The notes below the pieces were generated by a model. It searched no databases. It was not told the origin of the DNA and was given only the letters and a program-made list of their open reading frames with translations. A program made the position numbers and the translations under genes. A stretch of 64,000 bases of DNA, from positions 992,001 to 1,056,000 of the forward strand of contig JAHLKI010000007.1 of the NCBI GenBank assembly GCA_025602905.1, written 5' to 3'. The stretch comes from Phlyctochytrium arcticum. Lineage: Eukaryota; Chytridiomycota; Chytridiomycetes; Chytridiales; Chytridiaceae. Shown piece by piece: positions 51,570-63,228 of this stretch (the first letter of the stretch is position 1; each line of letters opens with the position of its first letter).

Positions 51570-52643
51570 CTATATTTTGGCGATAGTGGCAAACCCCCTC
51601 CGCATCATTTTCAAAAATGTGGAAAAGTCGCGCGTTGAATTCAACCATTCGACCAGGCCGTCGAGAATTGGCAAGGGCGGATTACAATCGATGACTGTAT
51701 AGATACTAGGTCAGCCGTGTGCTCACTCCTTTGATATGCACCCGCAATTACCTTGGTAATCCTGCCTTCGAACATCAATCACAAAGCTGTATTCTTGATC
51801 CCAATCAGCAGGATTCACGTGCGTAAAAATAAACTTCAAAATCTCGTCTAAAGACAGTGTCAAACGAAATTGCAAAGTGACTGATGCAATAGCGCCTACT
51901 TTGTAACCCGATGATTTGTACGGCAAGCTTCTGCTCATAGCATTCAAGTTCAGGTTGCAATCTTTGGTGTTGAGTGCGACGAGCTTCTCGCTTGAGGGCA
52001 AGGTCTAACATTCAGAGTCAGATTGGTCAAAGAGCCACCACCTATGGGTCATTCCGCACCTTCACGCCGACGCCGCAGGTCACTTTGCATTCTCGAAACA
52101 TTATCCAAAAGTTCGCCGCGCGCAAATTCCCGTTCATCCTTTTGAACCTTGAGTTCGTTGACCTCATTTTCCATCTCTGTTGCCTCTCGCTTCTCGCGTT
52201 CAAAGACTAATTCACTGTCAGGAGAAATGCCATGAGAAGGACATATCTTGTACACAACTCGCCTTGCTCATTTTCCAGCTCCTTGATCTTGAGCGCCTCT
52301 ATTTGACTCTCCAACTGAGTCTGACGGGCTGGATCCAAAGTTTAGATGTTGGGCAGCGAAGAACCGGCACGGGTGACTGACCTTGAAACTCTTCGAGTGT
52401 CTGCAAGTAAGCCATCCTTCCTTCCTCAATCTCTTTCTTTTTCGTAGCTGCCCAAACATTGAATCGGTCTAGGAAAGCACTGCACTCGTCGTTCAAGTCG
52501 TTGAGGTGAGCATCAATTGACGTTGGTATAGATGGTGCTTTAGCTGCGGGAGGTTCTGGATGAGGAACAGCGTTGGGACCCAGTGAAAGGCGAGATAGGT
52601 TCTTCGCCAGACTGACAGTAGCGACGTCTTGACCGTATACCAT
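51570..52643 (-). CDS. SPC25: kinetochore protein Spc25
   Basis: Subunit of the Ndc80 complex that joins kinetochores to microtubules, paired with Spc24. Multi-exon. The start MVYGQDVATVSLAKNLSRLS is at 52643. A long coiled coil follows (ENEVNELKVQKDEREFARGE; LKREARRTQHQRLQPELECY). The globular C-terminal RWD domain has LSLDEILKFIFTHVNPADWD, YSFVIDVRRQDYQGN and ends VEWLNSTRDFSTFLKMMRRG then FATIAKI, the classic Spc25 end. About six introns, with borders approximate. It is divergent from snRNP E with 284 bases between ATGs. Confidence 0.85.
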
Positions 52644-52927
52644 TTTGCTGTTCGAAATCTTTGAGACAGCACTGTGTTCCAAATTCCAATGGCAAAACAC
52701 TCTCAAAAGTTCAAAACGCGTCCAGTTCAACAGGGTTCTTCAACTGGACTTGAGGGATTTTACAGCCACCGAATTTATGGCTCACTAATTTTGTTGCTAT
52801 GGAGAGGACGGGTTCAAGGCCTCAAATCAATAGTGTTTACCAAGTGCATTCAACGAGATCCTCAACACCTATTTCGGCCCCTCTACCCACTCCCATCCCA
52901 TATTCCTCCTACGAATCACAGCTCATA

Positions 52928-53309
52928 ATGGCCACAAAAGTACAAAAGGTGATGGTTCAGCCCATCAACCTGATTTTCCGACTTTTGCAGCAGGTAAGGA
53001 ACTCGCCCTTCTTTCGGAAGTTATCTTATACTAATCAACCGTCTTGTTCTTGGTATAGAAATCACGAGTCCAGATCTGGCTGTACGATCAAGCAGACATG
53101 CGAATTGAGGGGCAGATCATTGTGGGTTTTGCGATATTGCATGATGTGTGATGAGACAAAATTAACTCCTGTTTATCTAGGGGTTTGATGAATTCATGAA
53201 CATGGTTGTAGACAACGCCGAGGAAGTTTATGCAAAGTCGGGAGAGAAGAAGTCTGTAGGACGGATACTACTGAAGGGGGACAACATAACACTACTTTCG
53301 GCATTGTAG
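52928..53309 (+). CDS. SNRPE: small nuclear ribonucleoprotein E (SmE)
   Basis: Core Sm-ring protein of spliceosomal snRNPs. Three exons: 52928-52993, 53059-53121 and 53181-53309, 86 residues. Sm1 motif: VQIWLYDQADMRIEGQIIGF then DEFMNMVVDNAEEVY. Sm2 motif: GRILLKGDNITLLSAL at the end. The N-terminus MATKVQKVMVQPINLIFRLL is strongly conserved. All introns are GT-AG and about 60-65 bp. It is convergent with VPS72 (161 bases between stops). Confidence 0.95.
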
Positions 53310-53469
53310 TACATAAGGGATTGGGTGCGGACGTTCGTTTTTAGGTAAGGGTCTGAACACTTCCGCCATGTGTACTTCAAACTAATGATTTATTCAGTTT
53401 AGGGTGTTGGTACATTGTATAAAGAATTAAACTATTTTCACTTGGATCGCTTTGAACGGGCGGGGAAAA

Positions 53470-55139
53470 TCAAATGCTTTCTTTGACTGGTGGATTGAGA
53501 GGATATGTTGTGGGTGGCTGCTGCTGCGAGGTGTTTACAACGGGAACAATGGGTATCTGTGGCGGTATGGCGGTCGGAAGTGGCCGCATTGGTGGGCCAT
53601 TGTGGTTGGTCCACGGACGTGAGACAGGGTTTTCTACTCTGCTTGGGAGAGGGTGTGGTTTTCGAACAACACCGTTTGGAGCAGAGGGGTTGGGTATTAT
53701 ACCAAACATGGAGTGTTGGGCTATATGACCGGGCGGGGTGGAATCCAGGGGTGAAGGGAGTGGGCGCTTAGGTTTTGGTGGTTTCTCTTCCTTTTCAATG
53801 GCAACTCCGAACGTTGACTCAAACCATCGATTGGGCAGACCGGGTGGGACGGGTGCATCAAATGAGTGGATATATGTCCGCAGCACAGGACTCCATGCGA
53901 ACTGATTTTGGACGACGCCTTGCAAAATTGCGTACGCTTCCTTCGTTGCATAGGGAACCTGTGTTCTTGGGTCTATATATCGGGCGGGAAGGCCAGTGAA
54001 AGAACAGTTTGGTTTGACTGGATCTGGAAAATATGCTTCAGTAATGTGGGTTACAGGCGCGAACATACTTTACTTACAGGGAACTTGATTTGCCCACTCT
54101 TCAAAGGGATCCTCAGTGAAGCCCTCGAAAATGAGCAAATTTCTGGCAAAAGGTTCATTTGTATCTTGAGAAATTCGAGCCTGTGAAGCTCTGCCATTGG
54201 CTTCGCGTATCCTTTCCGGGCTCAGCTCTGCATCGTCCACAGTGATGTCCTCAGTAATATACTCAATGAGACCTTCTTTGCATGATCGAAAGCGGATAAT
54301 AGGCCCCACACGCTCTGCCGTCCTTTGCTGGCGTTTCTTTTTGTTCGCTTCTTCATTTTGCAGCAAATTTTGCAAACTCGCCAAGTTGATGCGCTCTGTT
54401 TCTTTTGCTTCTTCGAGTTTCATCTCTTGAGTTAGCTCCTCTTCCGCTTGTCGGGGCCGATAAGGGTGAAGCGCCTTCCGCTTCTGATCCTTTATCAGAC
54501 GCTGCTCTAGCATTCGTTTCGATGCGATGGTGGCGGACCGATTCGATTGCCGAACAGAGGCGAAAAGACTGCTATCCAGCGTCTCTGTTTTTTTTTGGGT
54601 CATTACCCGCAAATTTGGAAAGAAACAGAGTCAAAGTACCTTTATTGGATCGTCGCTTTGAAGTAGGTGTGCCAGACCTTGGAGAGCTTAAAGCTTCAGA
54701 TCCTTCCCGGACCTTGACAGTTGGCTTTACATTTCGCACCAATTGCCGCTTGGGAACCGGTGCTGTGAGACTGGTGATTGCTTTTCGCGTCCTCTAAGGA
54801 AAACATTGAGAATTTGGCCCTTGTGACGCTCAAATGTCCATACTTGACGATTATTCCGCTCCTCCAACTGAACTTGCGCTTCTTCATCCACAGCGTCTGC
54901 TTCATCATCCGTACTTCCAAAATCGTCATCAAATACATCCTGCTGCTCTAGTTACAAAACGATAAGCTGCGTTCCCCTCAACCTTCCCAAACTGGAATGG
55001 GCGCACCTTCTACAACGTAGTCCTCGACATCATCCAAGGCGTCTTCATCGAATAATGAATCGGTCTGTTGTTGGAGTATCAGCGTCTGCATACGGCTCCC
55101 CGCATTGGAGCGACGGGAGCGGGTCTCCGAGAGAGACAT
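53470..55139 (-). CDS. VPS72: VPS72/YL1, SWR1-complex histone-exchange subunit
   Basis: Chaperones H2A.Z-H2B for deposition by SWR1. The N-terminal YL1 domain shows MSLSETRSRRSNAGSRMQTL, acidic FDEDALDDVEDYVVEGAP, then a basic region RKALHPYRPRQAEEELTQEM and RINLASLQNLLQNEEANKKK. After GLIEYITEDI and FTEDPFEEW, the C-terminal YL1_C domain is KPNCSFTGLPARYIDPRTQV followed by ATKEAYAILQGV. A Pro-rich tail of about 120 residues follows. At least five exons; donor GTTGAG after PVWEG (near 54980) is visible. The ATG at 55139 is the natural start. Confidence 0.92.
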
Positions 55140-55376
55140 TATGTTGTTCGCGTTCGCATTCAGTCTGGGGTTAAAGTGTACTGGTCGTTTAAGTGAGTGT
55201 TGCTGCTAGCGTGCATGCGAAAGGCAGAGATCTGCCAGGTCTGACTTGAAATTCCAAAGCGCTGATCTGAAGGTCGTGGCTCAATTGGTCTGGGCTTTGG
55301 TCAAGTTTGGTGCGACTTGTAAACTCGCACCGCAGCCTCGTTTCTGCTTGTCACTCACACAAATTCATTGTCCAAC

Positions 55377-56266
55377 ATGAGCAGAGATCACCGTCGAACG
55401 GACTATCGCAGGGGTTACGACGACTCCCGCAGCTCTGGCTCTGCCCACAAGGCTTCAGGTACTAATGGCTTTTTAGTAAGACCTGGCAGAATTTCTGACG
55501 CTTTGTTTTTGTAGGACATGACCGGTATCGGGACCTAGACGAACCAGCAAACGATAGAGGTGAGACTCACTTTGCAACTGACTTCTCGATGTGAATTTGT
55601 AGCTAAATGTTATTGTCAAGACCGTACCTATAGTCGGGGGAGAGATAGAGACTCATACGACGACCGTCGTCGTGGGGACCGGGACCGTCAGCGCTCACGG
55701 AGGTCTTATTCTCGCGAACGTCAGATTTCCCGTTCAAGACCATATCACAGGGATGATCGACGAGAGAGCATACATTCTGGGCGGGGGGAGAGGGATCGTG
55801 AGCCGGATCGATCTCGCTCTCCAGGGCATCGACGTCGGCCGCGGGATCCTTCACGGGAGTCGGAACGCAGTGGGCGAAGAGAGAGGAGGTCCTCATCGCC
55901 AGAGTAAGCACAGTCCTTATTGTTCTTGAGGGGAATCGGACTTACTGATGGTTAATCTGCGTAGGGATGAGACAGCATCGAAAGGAAAGGACAAGGAGGC
56001 AGACGCCCCAGTGATTGATGAGACAATGAATGAGGAAGCTCAGATGATGGCATTGATGGGATTTGGCGGATTCAATACCACACATGTAGGGAATCTTGAT
56101 TTTGTCTTTAGCTTACTGCTCCATATTATTTACATGTTTGTTTTGCTAGGGAAAGCGAGTGGTAGGCACTGATGTGAGCGCTGTCGCAATCAACAAACAG
56201 CGGTCGTATCGGCAGTATATGAATCGCAGGCGGGGTTTCAACCGAGCTCTATCACCAACCCGTTAG
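55377..56266 (+). CDS. SNRNP27: U4/U6.U5 tri-snRNP 27-kDa protein
   Basis: A tri-snRNP component important in B-complex activation. Five exons: 55377-55458, 55515-55559, about 55603-55905, about 55965-56083 and about 56151-56266. The first part is an RS/RD-rich domain (RDRDSYDDRRRGDRDRQRSR). The conserved C-terminus is EEAQMMALMGFGGFNTTH, then GKRVVGTDVSAVAINKQRSY and RQYMNRRRGFNRALSPTR, a signature of this family. Its stop lies 60 bases from that of the convergent WBP4-like gene, another spliceosomal protein. It is divergent from VPS72 with 237 bases between ATGs. Confidence 0.93.
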
Positions 56267-56326
56267 GGCATGGGCAGACCATCTCATACAGTACTGTACA
56301 TTGAAATTGGAGTACGGAGTGCGTAT

Positions 56327-57159
56327 TTAATCTATTTTTTTGCGGGCATTTTTTACAGCTTTACTCGCTCCGACTTTCCGTTTTTTAAAGACAGCGGGAG
56401 CCGCAACTTCAGCAGTATCACTATCCGCTTCCAGAACTTTCTCTCTTACTTTGAAGTCCTTGGCGCTTTCCTCTGGTGGTTCTTCCTCCCCATAATCTGC
56501 CCAATCATTCACTTTCCCACCAGCACCTTTTGGTTGCTGGTTGATGTCCTCCTTGCTCTCGTTGTTCGCACTGGGGCTGGGTACGGGTATATCAATCGTC
56601 TCCCAAGATCCATAAGGATGTGTTTCCTCGGGTGCTGCTGCTTCTTCAGATGGATCTAATATGACAGGTGGTGGCTGATACGGTCGAATGGGAAAGACAA
56701 CATCAGGGATTACTTTTCTTGCGTGATCTGTCGGGGGGACCCAATTTCGATTGCGTTCCTTCTCCGCCTCCTTAATGGGATCCCATTCCCGACCTCCTCG
56801 TTGATAACCAGTCTCACGAGAGTATTGTTTATTCGCAGCCTAAGAGTCGTAAATTAGATCCAATTCGACATCCTTGCATTAGCACTGAAAACCTCGTCAA
56901 TTTGAGCCAACATGGCCATTGTCTCCGAATTTGTAGCAGACTTCTCCTCTGCCCGCTTATTGACATCTTGTAAATACGCTGCGATGTTGTTCTTATGTTT
57001 CAGTCCAGTCTCGTGGTTTTGTCTGCTCTAGCGAAATACCGTCAATTTTGACTCTCAGGAAACAAGAAGAATAGTCATCCTTACGATTTTGTTGTCCGTT
57101 ACATAGATACGGCAGTACTTGCAAAAGAACTTTTTATTGGAAACCCAGTATTCAGACAT
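56327..57159 (-). CDS. WBP4-like spliceosomal U1-type zinc-finger protein
   Basis: Start MSEYWVSNKKFFCKYCRIYV at 57159. With the next exon (NHETGLKHKNNIAAYLQDVN) it forms a U1/matrin-type C2H2 finger, nearly identical in layout to WBP4/FBP21. Further parts are SRETGYQRGGREWDPIKEAE, PYGSWETIDIP and the end FKKRKVGASKAVKNARKKID, which also resemble WBP4. The two WW domains of the animal protein are not visible here, so this is a minimal form. Introns interrupt after DNKI, after AQIDE and possibly elsewhere, all 50-70 bp. Confidence 0.78.
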
Positions 57160-57463
57160 GATTCGTGCTAGGGGGAACGACGCAAAGTCTCTGGAAATGT
57201 CAAGGTTGAAACTTTTGAAAACCCGAAATGACCAATTATTAACCCTAGCTTCTATTAGAATGCGTGATGATGTGTCGTCTGTTGTTTCGCGGTTCAGCAA
57301 TCAAGTTTACGCAAATCTGAACAACTGACCTTCCAGCACTAAAGCTATTGGTTCAGAGACGAGTGAGTTCTCTTTAGCGGCGTGAAGTATTCCTAGAGCT
57401 GAACCGAGATCCTTCCTCAGATTCGTTCAAAACGCGATCTACACAAAGACACATTTTGCAAAA

Positions 57464-58137
57464 ATGGTATGTACTCTTGACGGAACTTTGTCTTCCATGC
57501 CTGAGTGCTGACATACCTCAGTCCCTCCGTTTAGTCCCCGCAATGGGGATCTCCACATTGAACGAACAGACGAAAGAAGTGGGACGTGGCACGGAATATG
57601 GTGTACACGACACTATGCGGGAGGGTCTGAGGACTGTCCGCAGTGAGATGGTACCTAAACACCCTGTAGAATATATTGATTCACAGGTAGGACGATACTC
57701 TTGGGTCTTGGCCCGCCCGTTTCGAGAATTCCGTTGCTAAAAAGTTGGGGATGTTTTTGCATGTTAGTGGAAGCAAACTCAGGAACAGTTGAGAATGACT
57801 ATGCACCGTCGGAATTTTGGACTTCATGCCCCATTACGATTGCAGATGGAGAAGGAGCTAGTATGCCAGGTATTTGATGAGTGGCCTATCAAGTGATTGC
57901 CCTCGCTCACATCATTTTAGCCACGACGGATCCCTGTCCTCCCCGCCTCAAATCTCGCGCTCTCAATCTTGGAAGGACGTGATATGACCATTGACTATGA
58001 GGATTTCTTGGGAGGTAAGTCCCTATTATACCAGCAAAAGTGACCCGCCATATTCATCGATGACCACTTCAGACCCTCACATGCAGATGGACATGACGGA
58101 CCCCCACACCGCCATGGAGCAGCGTTTGGGATGGTAG
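57464..58137 (+). CDS. UMP1: proteasome maturation factor UMP1/POMP
   Basis: Assembly chaperone of 20S half-proteasomes. Five exons: 57464-57466 (ATG only), 57522-57686, 57767-57869, 57921-58014 and 58073-58137, 142 residues. Key blocks: HDTMREGLRTVRSEMVPKHP, RNFGLHAPLRLQMEKELVCQ, RIPVLPASNLALSILEGRDM and the C-terminal IDYEDFLGDPHMQMD. An isolated start codon precedes a 55-bp intron (GTATGT...CTCAG); without this splice the downstream frame would begin at the inner ATG 57543. It is divergent from the WBP4-like gene, 304 bases apart. Confidence 0.9.
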
Positions 58138-58240
58138 AGCGCTTCCTATGTAATTCCCTACGTACAAATAAACTCGTTTGCAACTCCTATATTCAACTTA
58201 TCTACATTCTTTGAATGCGTTGACAGCGTCTGGGAATAGC

Positions 58241-58885
58241 TCATCCCAAATGCGCGATTTTCTTGTTTATCTCGAAAAACGCTCGATTATAGTACAGAAA
58301 GCAACCGACAAGACTTGCAACTGCATATGACAGCTTCATCTGTATGACAAAGTAGATCCACATTACTGCCAATCCTGGTGTTTGTAGCATGGCCCCAAAT
58401 GTCTCATCCACTTGTGAGACCCAAATCAATCTGCATCCAGCCCCCACGCTCCCTACCATGAACGCTGCTTGGACGGCACGCCAATCCTTCACGCGAGACG
58501 TCACATAGATGAAGAAGCAGAGTAGGGGGAGCATGGGCAACTGTCGTCTCAAGATATGCTGCATGGTAAAGCGTTCAGCGTAGTCGTATTGCAAGTGGAC
58601 AATATAATCTAGCGTTCCATGCAGCAAGGTAAGCGGGATTCCCAGCAGCAGTGCTACCAGCACTGGAGGTTCCTGAGCCTCTGCGGGCCTTCCGATACTC
58701 TTTCCCTTGCTCTTGCTTGCCAACGGTTGATTAGAAGAACCAAGTTTGTGCAGGATGCCGGTTTCGTTGATAATCCGCCATTGCTCTTCTTCGGGAAGGT
58801 CGTTCAGCGGAGGGTGATCTGAGACTTTAGGGGGTGAAGCTTTACGCGAGCGTGATGTAGCATTTGAGGATGTAGTTGACACCAT
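58241..58885 (-). CDS. four-helix membrane protein, uncharacterised
   Basis: Intronless, 214 residues. A Ser/Pro/Lys-rich soluble N-terminus (about 70 residues; EEEQWRIINETGILHKL) is followed by likely membrane helices: VLVALLLGIPLTLLHGTLDY, LPMLPLLCFFIYVTS, AAFMVGSVGAGCRLIWVS, and LAVMWIYFVIQMKLSYAVA with SLVGCFLYYNRAFFEI. A conserved-looking HLQYDY lies between helices 1 and 2. I know of similar fungal ER-type proteins but cannot name the family with confidence. Its stop is 103 bases from that of the convergent UMP1 gene. Confidence 0.7.
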   Translation of the reverse strand: MVSTTSSNATSRSRKASPPKVSDHPPLNDLPEEEQWRIINETGILHKLGSSNQPLASKSKGKSIGRPAEAQEPPVLVALLLGIPLTLLHGTLDYIVHLQYDYAERFTMQHILRRQLPMLPLLCFFIYVTSRVKDWRAVQAAFMVGSVGAGCRLIWVSQVDETFGAMLQTPGLAVMWIYFVIQMKLSYAVASLVGCFLYYNRAFFEINKKIAHLG

Positions 58886-59110
58886 CGTGAAAGAGTGTCA
58901 ACATCGGTTGCGACGATCTCGAACGTTGAAAATGATCGGCCAGGCGCGCGTGCCTTGAAAGTCTACCCCCTCCGTCTCAAGCAACACTTTTATTCCCACA
59001 GAGTCCATGTCAGGACTCAACACGATACCGTGGGTATCTATCATTAAAAAAATTTAAAAAAAAAACAAAAAATTGTACAAGTGAGCTAGTCCTAATCCTA
59101 AAAAGTCCTC

Positions 59111-60987
59111 TCAGTTTGACGTTATGTTCAAAGATGCCATTGATGCGCTTGGACTTTCAGTCTGTTTTATGTCCCCGATGGATGAACCTACTAATGCTTG
59201 AATGTCTAACCCCTGCACAAACCATTCTATTGTTGCCGAGTTTTGACCCAGATTTTCGATGAATGTTTTGGCCATCCATTCTTCGACAGCCGCGACTGCC
59301 AGGCCAATTGCACGGCCATGCAAACCCGGGTGATGTTTCTTCACAAGCCCACCGATCGATACCTCTCGCTTCTTCAGCTGTGCTGAAGCAAGTCCGCTAA
59401 GGCCGCGTTCCATCTTCAGACCAGTGACATGTATCTCGCGGAGGGTCCCCTGGAGAATGACGGGATTGCCGAGAGGTTCCCAAATATCGATATTATTTGA
59501 TTCACGGGCTTTGCCTGTGGGACTGACGGCGAGCGTGATATGCGGAGTGTCGTTGAGGGTGCACAAGACAGAACCTTGGTCTGCAGCCGTTACTTTGAGT
59601 GCTTGTACCGTATTTTTGATTTCCCCAATCGCCACAGCTTGGACATTGACACGTGCGCCGAGTCCACCCATGGGGTCCACCAGACTAGGTCTACTGGGTC
59701 CCATACATATTGTGACGTGATCTGCACGACTGCTCCATTTGGGTCCGGGGGGTGGGAACATGCTCCGTAATCGGGTTTGCTCGCTTTCATCCAACACCAG
59801 GGCCGTATATCGCACTTGCTCTACCATCTCCAGCATATTTCGGAATAAAGACGCGCTTGCCCGTCGCTGGAGTTTGTGTGGTGACCTCATTGATCGCGTA
59901 TTCCCAGCGTCTTTGGATCCCCGACGAACTCTTTCCTGGGCGGCCTCCTCTTGAAACTGCTCTTCCTCTCTTTTCTTTGCCGCCATAATTCGATTATTAC
60001 AACGCTCCACCAGATCTTCAACAAGCTTCCGCTCATGGCCCTCGGTTATATGTGTCATGTCTACGGGGGCGTGGGTAACGTGGTGAACCTCAAACGACGA
60101 GATCCGCTTATTGCTTTGAAGCTTCTTAAACTCGGAAGCAAAGAGATCTATGTGGCGTTTGCGATCGTCAAATAGCTCTATATGGGATAACGACGGGATT
60201 GATGCGAGCAGATATTCCAACACGGCGAGCTTAAAGTCCAGCGTCGTAGCATGTCTTCGAGAAGCGTTGATATCGTGGCCTTCGCGAAAGAAAAAGAGGT
60301 CAAAAGCCAAAGGCGGTTCATGTGATTCGCATAATTCTCTTATGCGTTCGGAAAACATGTCATGCCTCCTCCCTGTCAACAAAACATTCACAGTGTCCTT
60401 CCTTTGCAAATTTGAAAAGACATGAGATAGAACATCACTGTCCCACCATTCAGGTCCTGGGGTTTGCTGAGCCATCACAACAACCACTGATTAGTCGAGT
60501 GCTTGCTGAACGTAATGACATGAGAAACGGAACTCACGGGTATATATGGTGAAAGTAGGGTGCGAGGCTCAGAAAACCATCCACAGTCGGACATTAATGC
60601 CCCACGAAGTGCATCGGACCAAAGAGCTTGGTTGGGAAGTGGAGATCGGAAGAGAGTGGAGTCAAAATCAAACACAAACAGTCTGGTCGGACTTGACGCG
60701 TCGTGGCCGGTAGTATTGCCGTGGGTGATCGACGCAGACGAGCGAAACCCCTCTTCGACAAAGCCATCTGCATTACATTGAGCTTGGTCTGTTGGTGTGT
60801 TGGTTAGGACAGCGGGGCAGTCCGTGTCGGGGAGGCCACCCGAAGCTGGTGGTAGGCATTTTCTTTTGAATTCTACGAAAAATGAAGGGTTATGTTCAAA
60901 AACTGATCTAAGAATCTGAGAGAGTGACGACCCATACCCACCTTCTATATGCCGCTCATAAATAAAAAGTTGATCGTCAGCGGACAT
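59111..60987 (-). CDS. HAD-superfamily 'Swiss Army Knife' RNA-repair-like protein
   Basis: At least three exons; start MSADDQLFIYERHIE at 60987. The HAD catalytic motif is RLFVFDFDSTLFRSPLPN (DxD nucleophile and acid/base pair). After a GTGAGT intron (near 60537) come GPEWWDSDVLSHVFSN, the second motif VNVLLTGRRHDMF, and the third region DFKLAVLEYLLASIPSLSHI followed by LFDDRKRHIDLF. This order defines HAD_SAK proteins, described in fungi and bacteria and suggested to repair RNA ends. About 250 further C-terminal residues (DHVTICMGPSRPSLVDPMGG; TLNDTPHITLAVSP) look like a 2H/ligT-type or beta domain. The substrate is unknown. Confidence 0.8.
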
Positions 60988-61165
60988 TCCTCATTAATCA
61001 CGGTCGTCAACCCTGCCGGTTGGCAAAGTCGGGAGAGCCACAAATCATATGGCGCAGCAATTGCTATAATATGGGAGAGGGGGAAATTCCCGAGAGATAG
61101 CGTCCAGCCTAATGTATCATGTATTTTACTGGTAAATTGTTCTCTCAGCGCAAAAAATTGTCCTA

Positions 61166-62466
61166 CTACATAATGATGGAAGGTTCGGCAACATTTGTGC
61201 TGACGCTCTTGTGGGGCAAGACGCACCCTCCATTTATATACACCTGGGCATGAAGGGTTAAATCAAGCCAAAAAAAACGTTTGAGTACTGGAACAAACCT
61301 CATCTGCGACGTGTACGTCGTCACCCAAAACGGACACGTTTTCCAAACGTGCCCATCGGCCTACAGTTGAGTGCCATCCGACAATCGAACTTGACAACCA
61401 AGCGTGGTCCCGAATCTGGGCACCTTCCAAAATCACTGTCTTGCTCAGTCGAACGCCCTCGCCTATTACCACTCCGGGACCAATAACAACATTGGGACCA
61501 ATCTTGCAATCGGGACCAATCTTGGCGGATGGGTCAACCAAGTTGAAGCCAGTAAACGCAGGGCCAGATGCGAGACGCGAGGGATCCGTTTTGGACAGGG
61601 ATGTCAGGTAAAGTCCTGTTCCAAGAAGGTAGTCCTTTGGCTGTCCAACATCCATCCAGAAACCGGGGAGATCCATCGTATGTAATTGGCTATCACGAGC
61701 CATGGCTGGGAAAATCTCTTTCTCAATAGATGTAGGCTTTGGCTGGATGCGATCGAGAACTGCGGGGCTGAATATGTAGATACCAGCATTGATCTTGTTT
61801 GAGACAAACTCTACTGGCTTCTCCACGAATCGCTCGATCATAGAGGAGTTGCCCTTGTTGACAACAACACCATACTTTGATGGGTCCTCTACTTTGGTCA
61901 CAAGAATGGTACCCTCACCACCATGCGCTTTGTGATAGGCTGCCATCTCGTGGAATGGGAAGTCACAAATCACATCCGAGTTCAGAACAAAGAAGGGTTC
62001 AGAGTCCCTGGCGAGCACTTCCCTTGCCAATGCTAGTGGTCCGGCGGTGCCCAATGGTTCCGATTCGATTGAGAAAGTGATGTTGACTTTGTACTCTGCC
62101 GAATATTTCGCCATAAAGTTGGACATGATTTCAGGGCGGTAATTGACGGCAAGTACGATATCCGTGACGCCGGCCTAACAAGTGGATAAGTTGAGAAAGT
62201 TTGATCGGGTAAATCGAGACAATGCGAGCTATGCAACGTACTTTGACAAGTGCTTCGATTTGGTGTAAGATCATCGGTCGGTTCGCAAACTCGACTAAAG
62301 GCTTGGGCAAAGTCAAGGTCAGAGGTCGCAAGCGCGTCCCGAAACCTGGATAAAGAAATGGGAGGTTTAGTTCTTGAGGCCATGAGCGAGCACGATCAGT
62401 GGGAATGGAATCACAAGGATTCACGCCCAGCAAAAGCATACCTCCGACCAGAATAAGAGCCTTCAT
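61166..62466 (-). CDS. mannose-1-phosphate guanylyltransferase (GDP-mannose pyrophosphorylase)
   Basis: Makes GDP-mannose for dolichol-linked glycans, GPI anchors and cell-wall mannan. Exons: about 62466-62443 (MKALILVGG), 62345-62242 ([19 protein letters not shown]), 62174-61299 and 61243-61166. The pyrophosphorylase signature, [34 protein letters not shown] and the left-handed beta-helix repeats ([20 protein letters not shown]) are all clear. The last exon, after a 55-bp intron, encodes [20 protein letters not shown] and ends SIIM, the invariant family end; without it the frame would end at an unrelated [10 protein letters not shown]. Length is about 360 residues, as in yeast Psa1. Confidence 0.95.
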
Positions 62467-62869
62467 GGTGATTAGATGGAAAGTACGAAAAAAGGATGAG
62501 GGGAAGGAGTCGCGTCGGGGACAACAAACAAAACGAGAAAGCTGTTGCGCTGGAGGTTGGTAAGGCAGCAGTTAGCGTGATGGTCTCTCTCCAGGGCAAA
62601 AAGCAGTCGACCCAGGGTCTAATTACCTATAGTTGATCAGCCCACCGCGGATTGGAGTTGAGGCGCTGCCACAAGTGCCGATCGTCTCCCCACAGCGGAC
62701 ACGTCACGTGATAAGATCCACTGTTTCGGAGTTTGTTCGGATCATCTTCTCAGATGTACCAAGGCGTCTTGCCCTGCGTTTAGGATTGTTGGGGAGCTTT
62801 ACGGGAAGGATGAAAAGTTATGATATATATAGTGCTTCCAATTTGAGAGTATAAAACAAAGGCGTGAAA

Positions 62870-63105
62870 TGCAGCGGGCTCGTGGTTCGCTGCGCATTGT
62901 CCGCACCACTGCGCAAACAGCGCAGTGCCGTGCCACATCACACGTGTTGTTTTGTTTTTCTTTTTGTATATCCCATCCTGCACTGTACATTTTCAGACTC
63001 TTTACGCTTTCTCTTTACTCTGCGCTAAAGCAATACACAACCCGACTCACGCACCCTGGGAAGGTGCATTACCGTCCATACCACTTTTTACCCGAAAACG
63101 CTACA
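62870..63105 (+). mobile_element. 5' LTR of a retrotransposon that continues past the window
   Basis: The LTR starts TGCAGCGGGCTCGTGG and ends ACGCTACA (TG...CA), 236 bp, directly followed by a primer-binding site. Inside are TGTATATCCC (a TATA-like site near 62966) and the conserved CTGGGAA stem-loop (63051-63067). The five bases before it (TGAAA, 62865-62869) are the expected target duplication, whose partner would lie outside the window. It is homologous to the solo LTR at 11277 and the LTR at 46331. Confidence 0.88.
63051..63067 (+). other. LTR stem-loop GCACC-CTGGGAA-GGTGC
   Basis: A perfect 5-bp stem around loop CTGGGAA, about 85 bases after the TATA-like site and so in the transcript leader. 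See the covarying version at 11526-11542. Confidence 0.75.
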
Positions 63106-63120
63106 TGGTAGCACCACCCC
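63106..63120 (+). other. primer-binding site, initiator-Met tRNA type
   Basis: TGGTAGCACCACCCC begins at the base after the LTR. Its first ten bases differ by one from TGGTAGCGCC, the initiator-methionine tRNA primer site of yeast Ty elements. It is also retained next to the LTR at 46331. Confidence 0.75.
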
Positions 63121-63228
63121 ATCAGCAATCCTACTAGCCTCAAACCGTCCGTTTACCCTTTCGACTCGACCTTTCGCTTCTACCTCTTTCGCTTCTTTTA
63201 ATTCTTTCTACTCTTTGTTCCGTTCAAC

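Noticed and set aside
61263..62126. GDP-mannose pyrophosphorylase ending at 61263 as a truncated protein
   Set aside because: A 55-bp intron (61244-61298) followed by an exon encoding the invariant family C-terminus ending at 61166 gives a complete enzyme.
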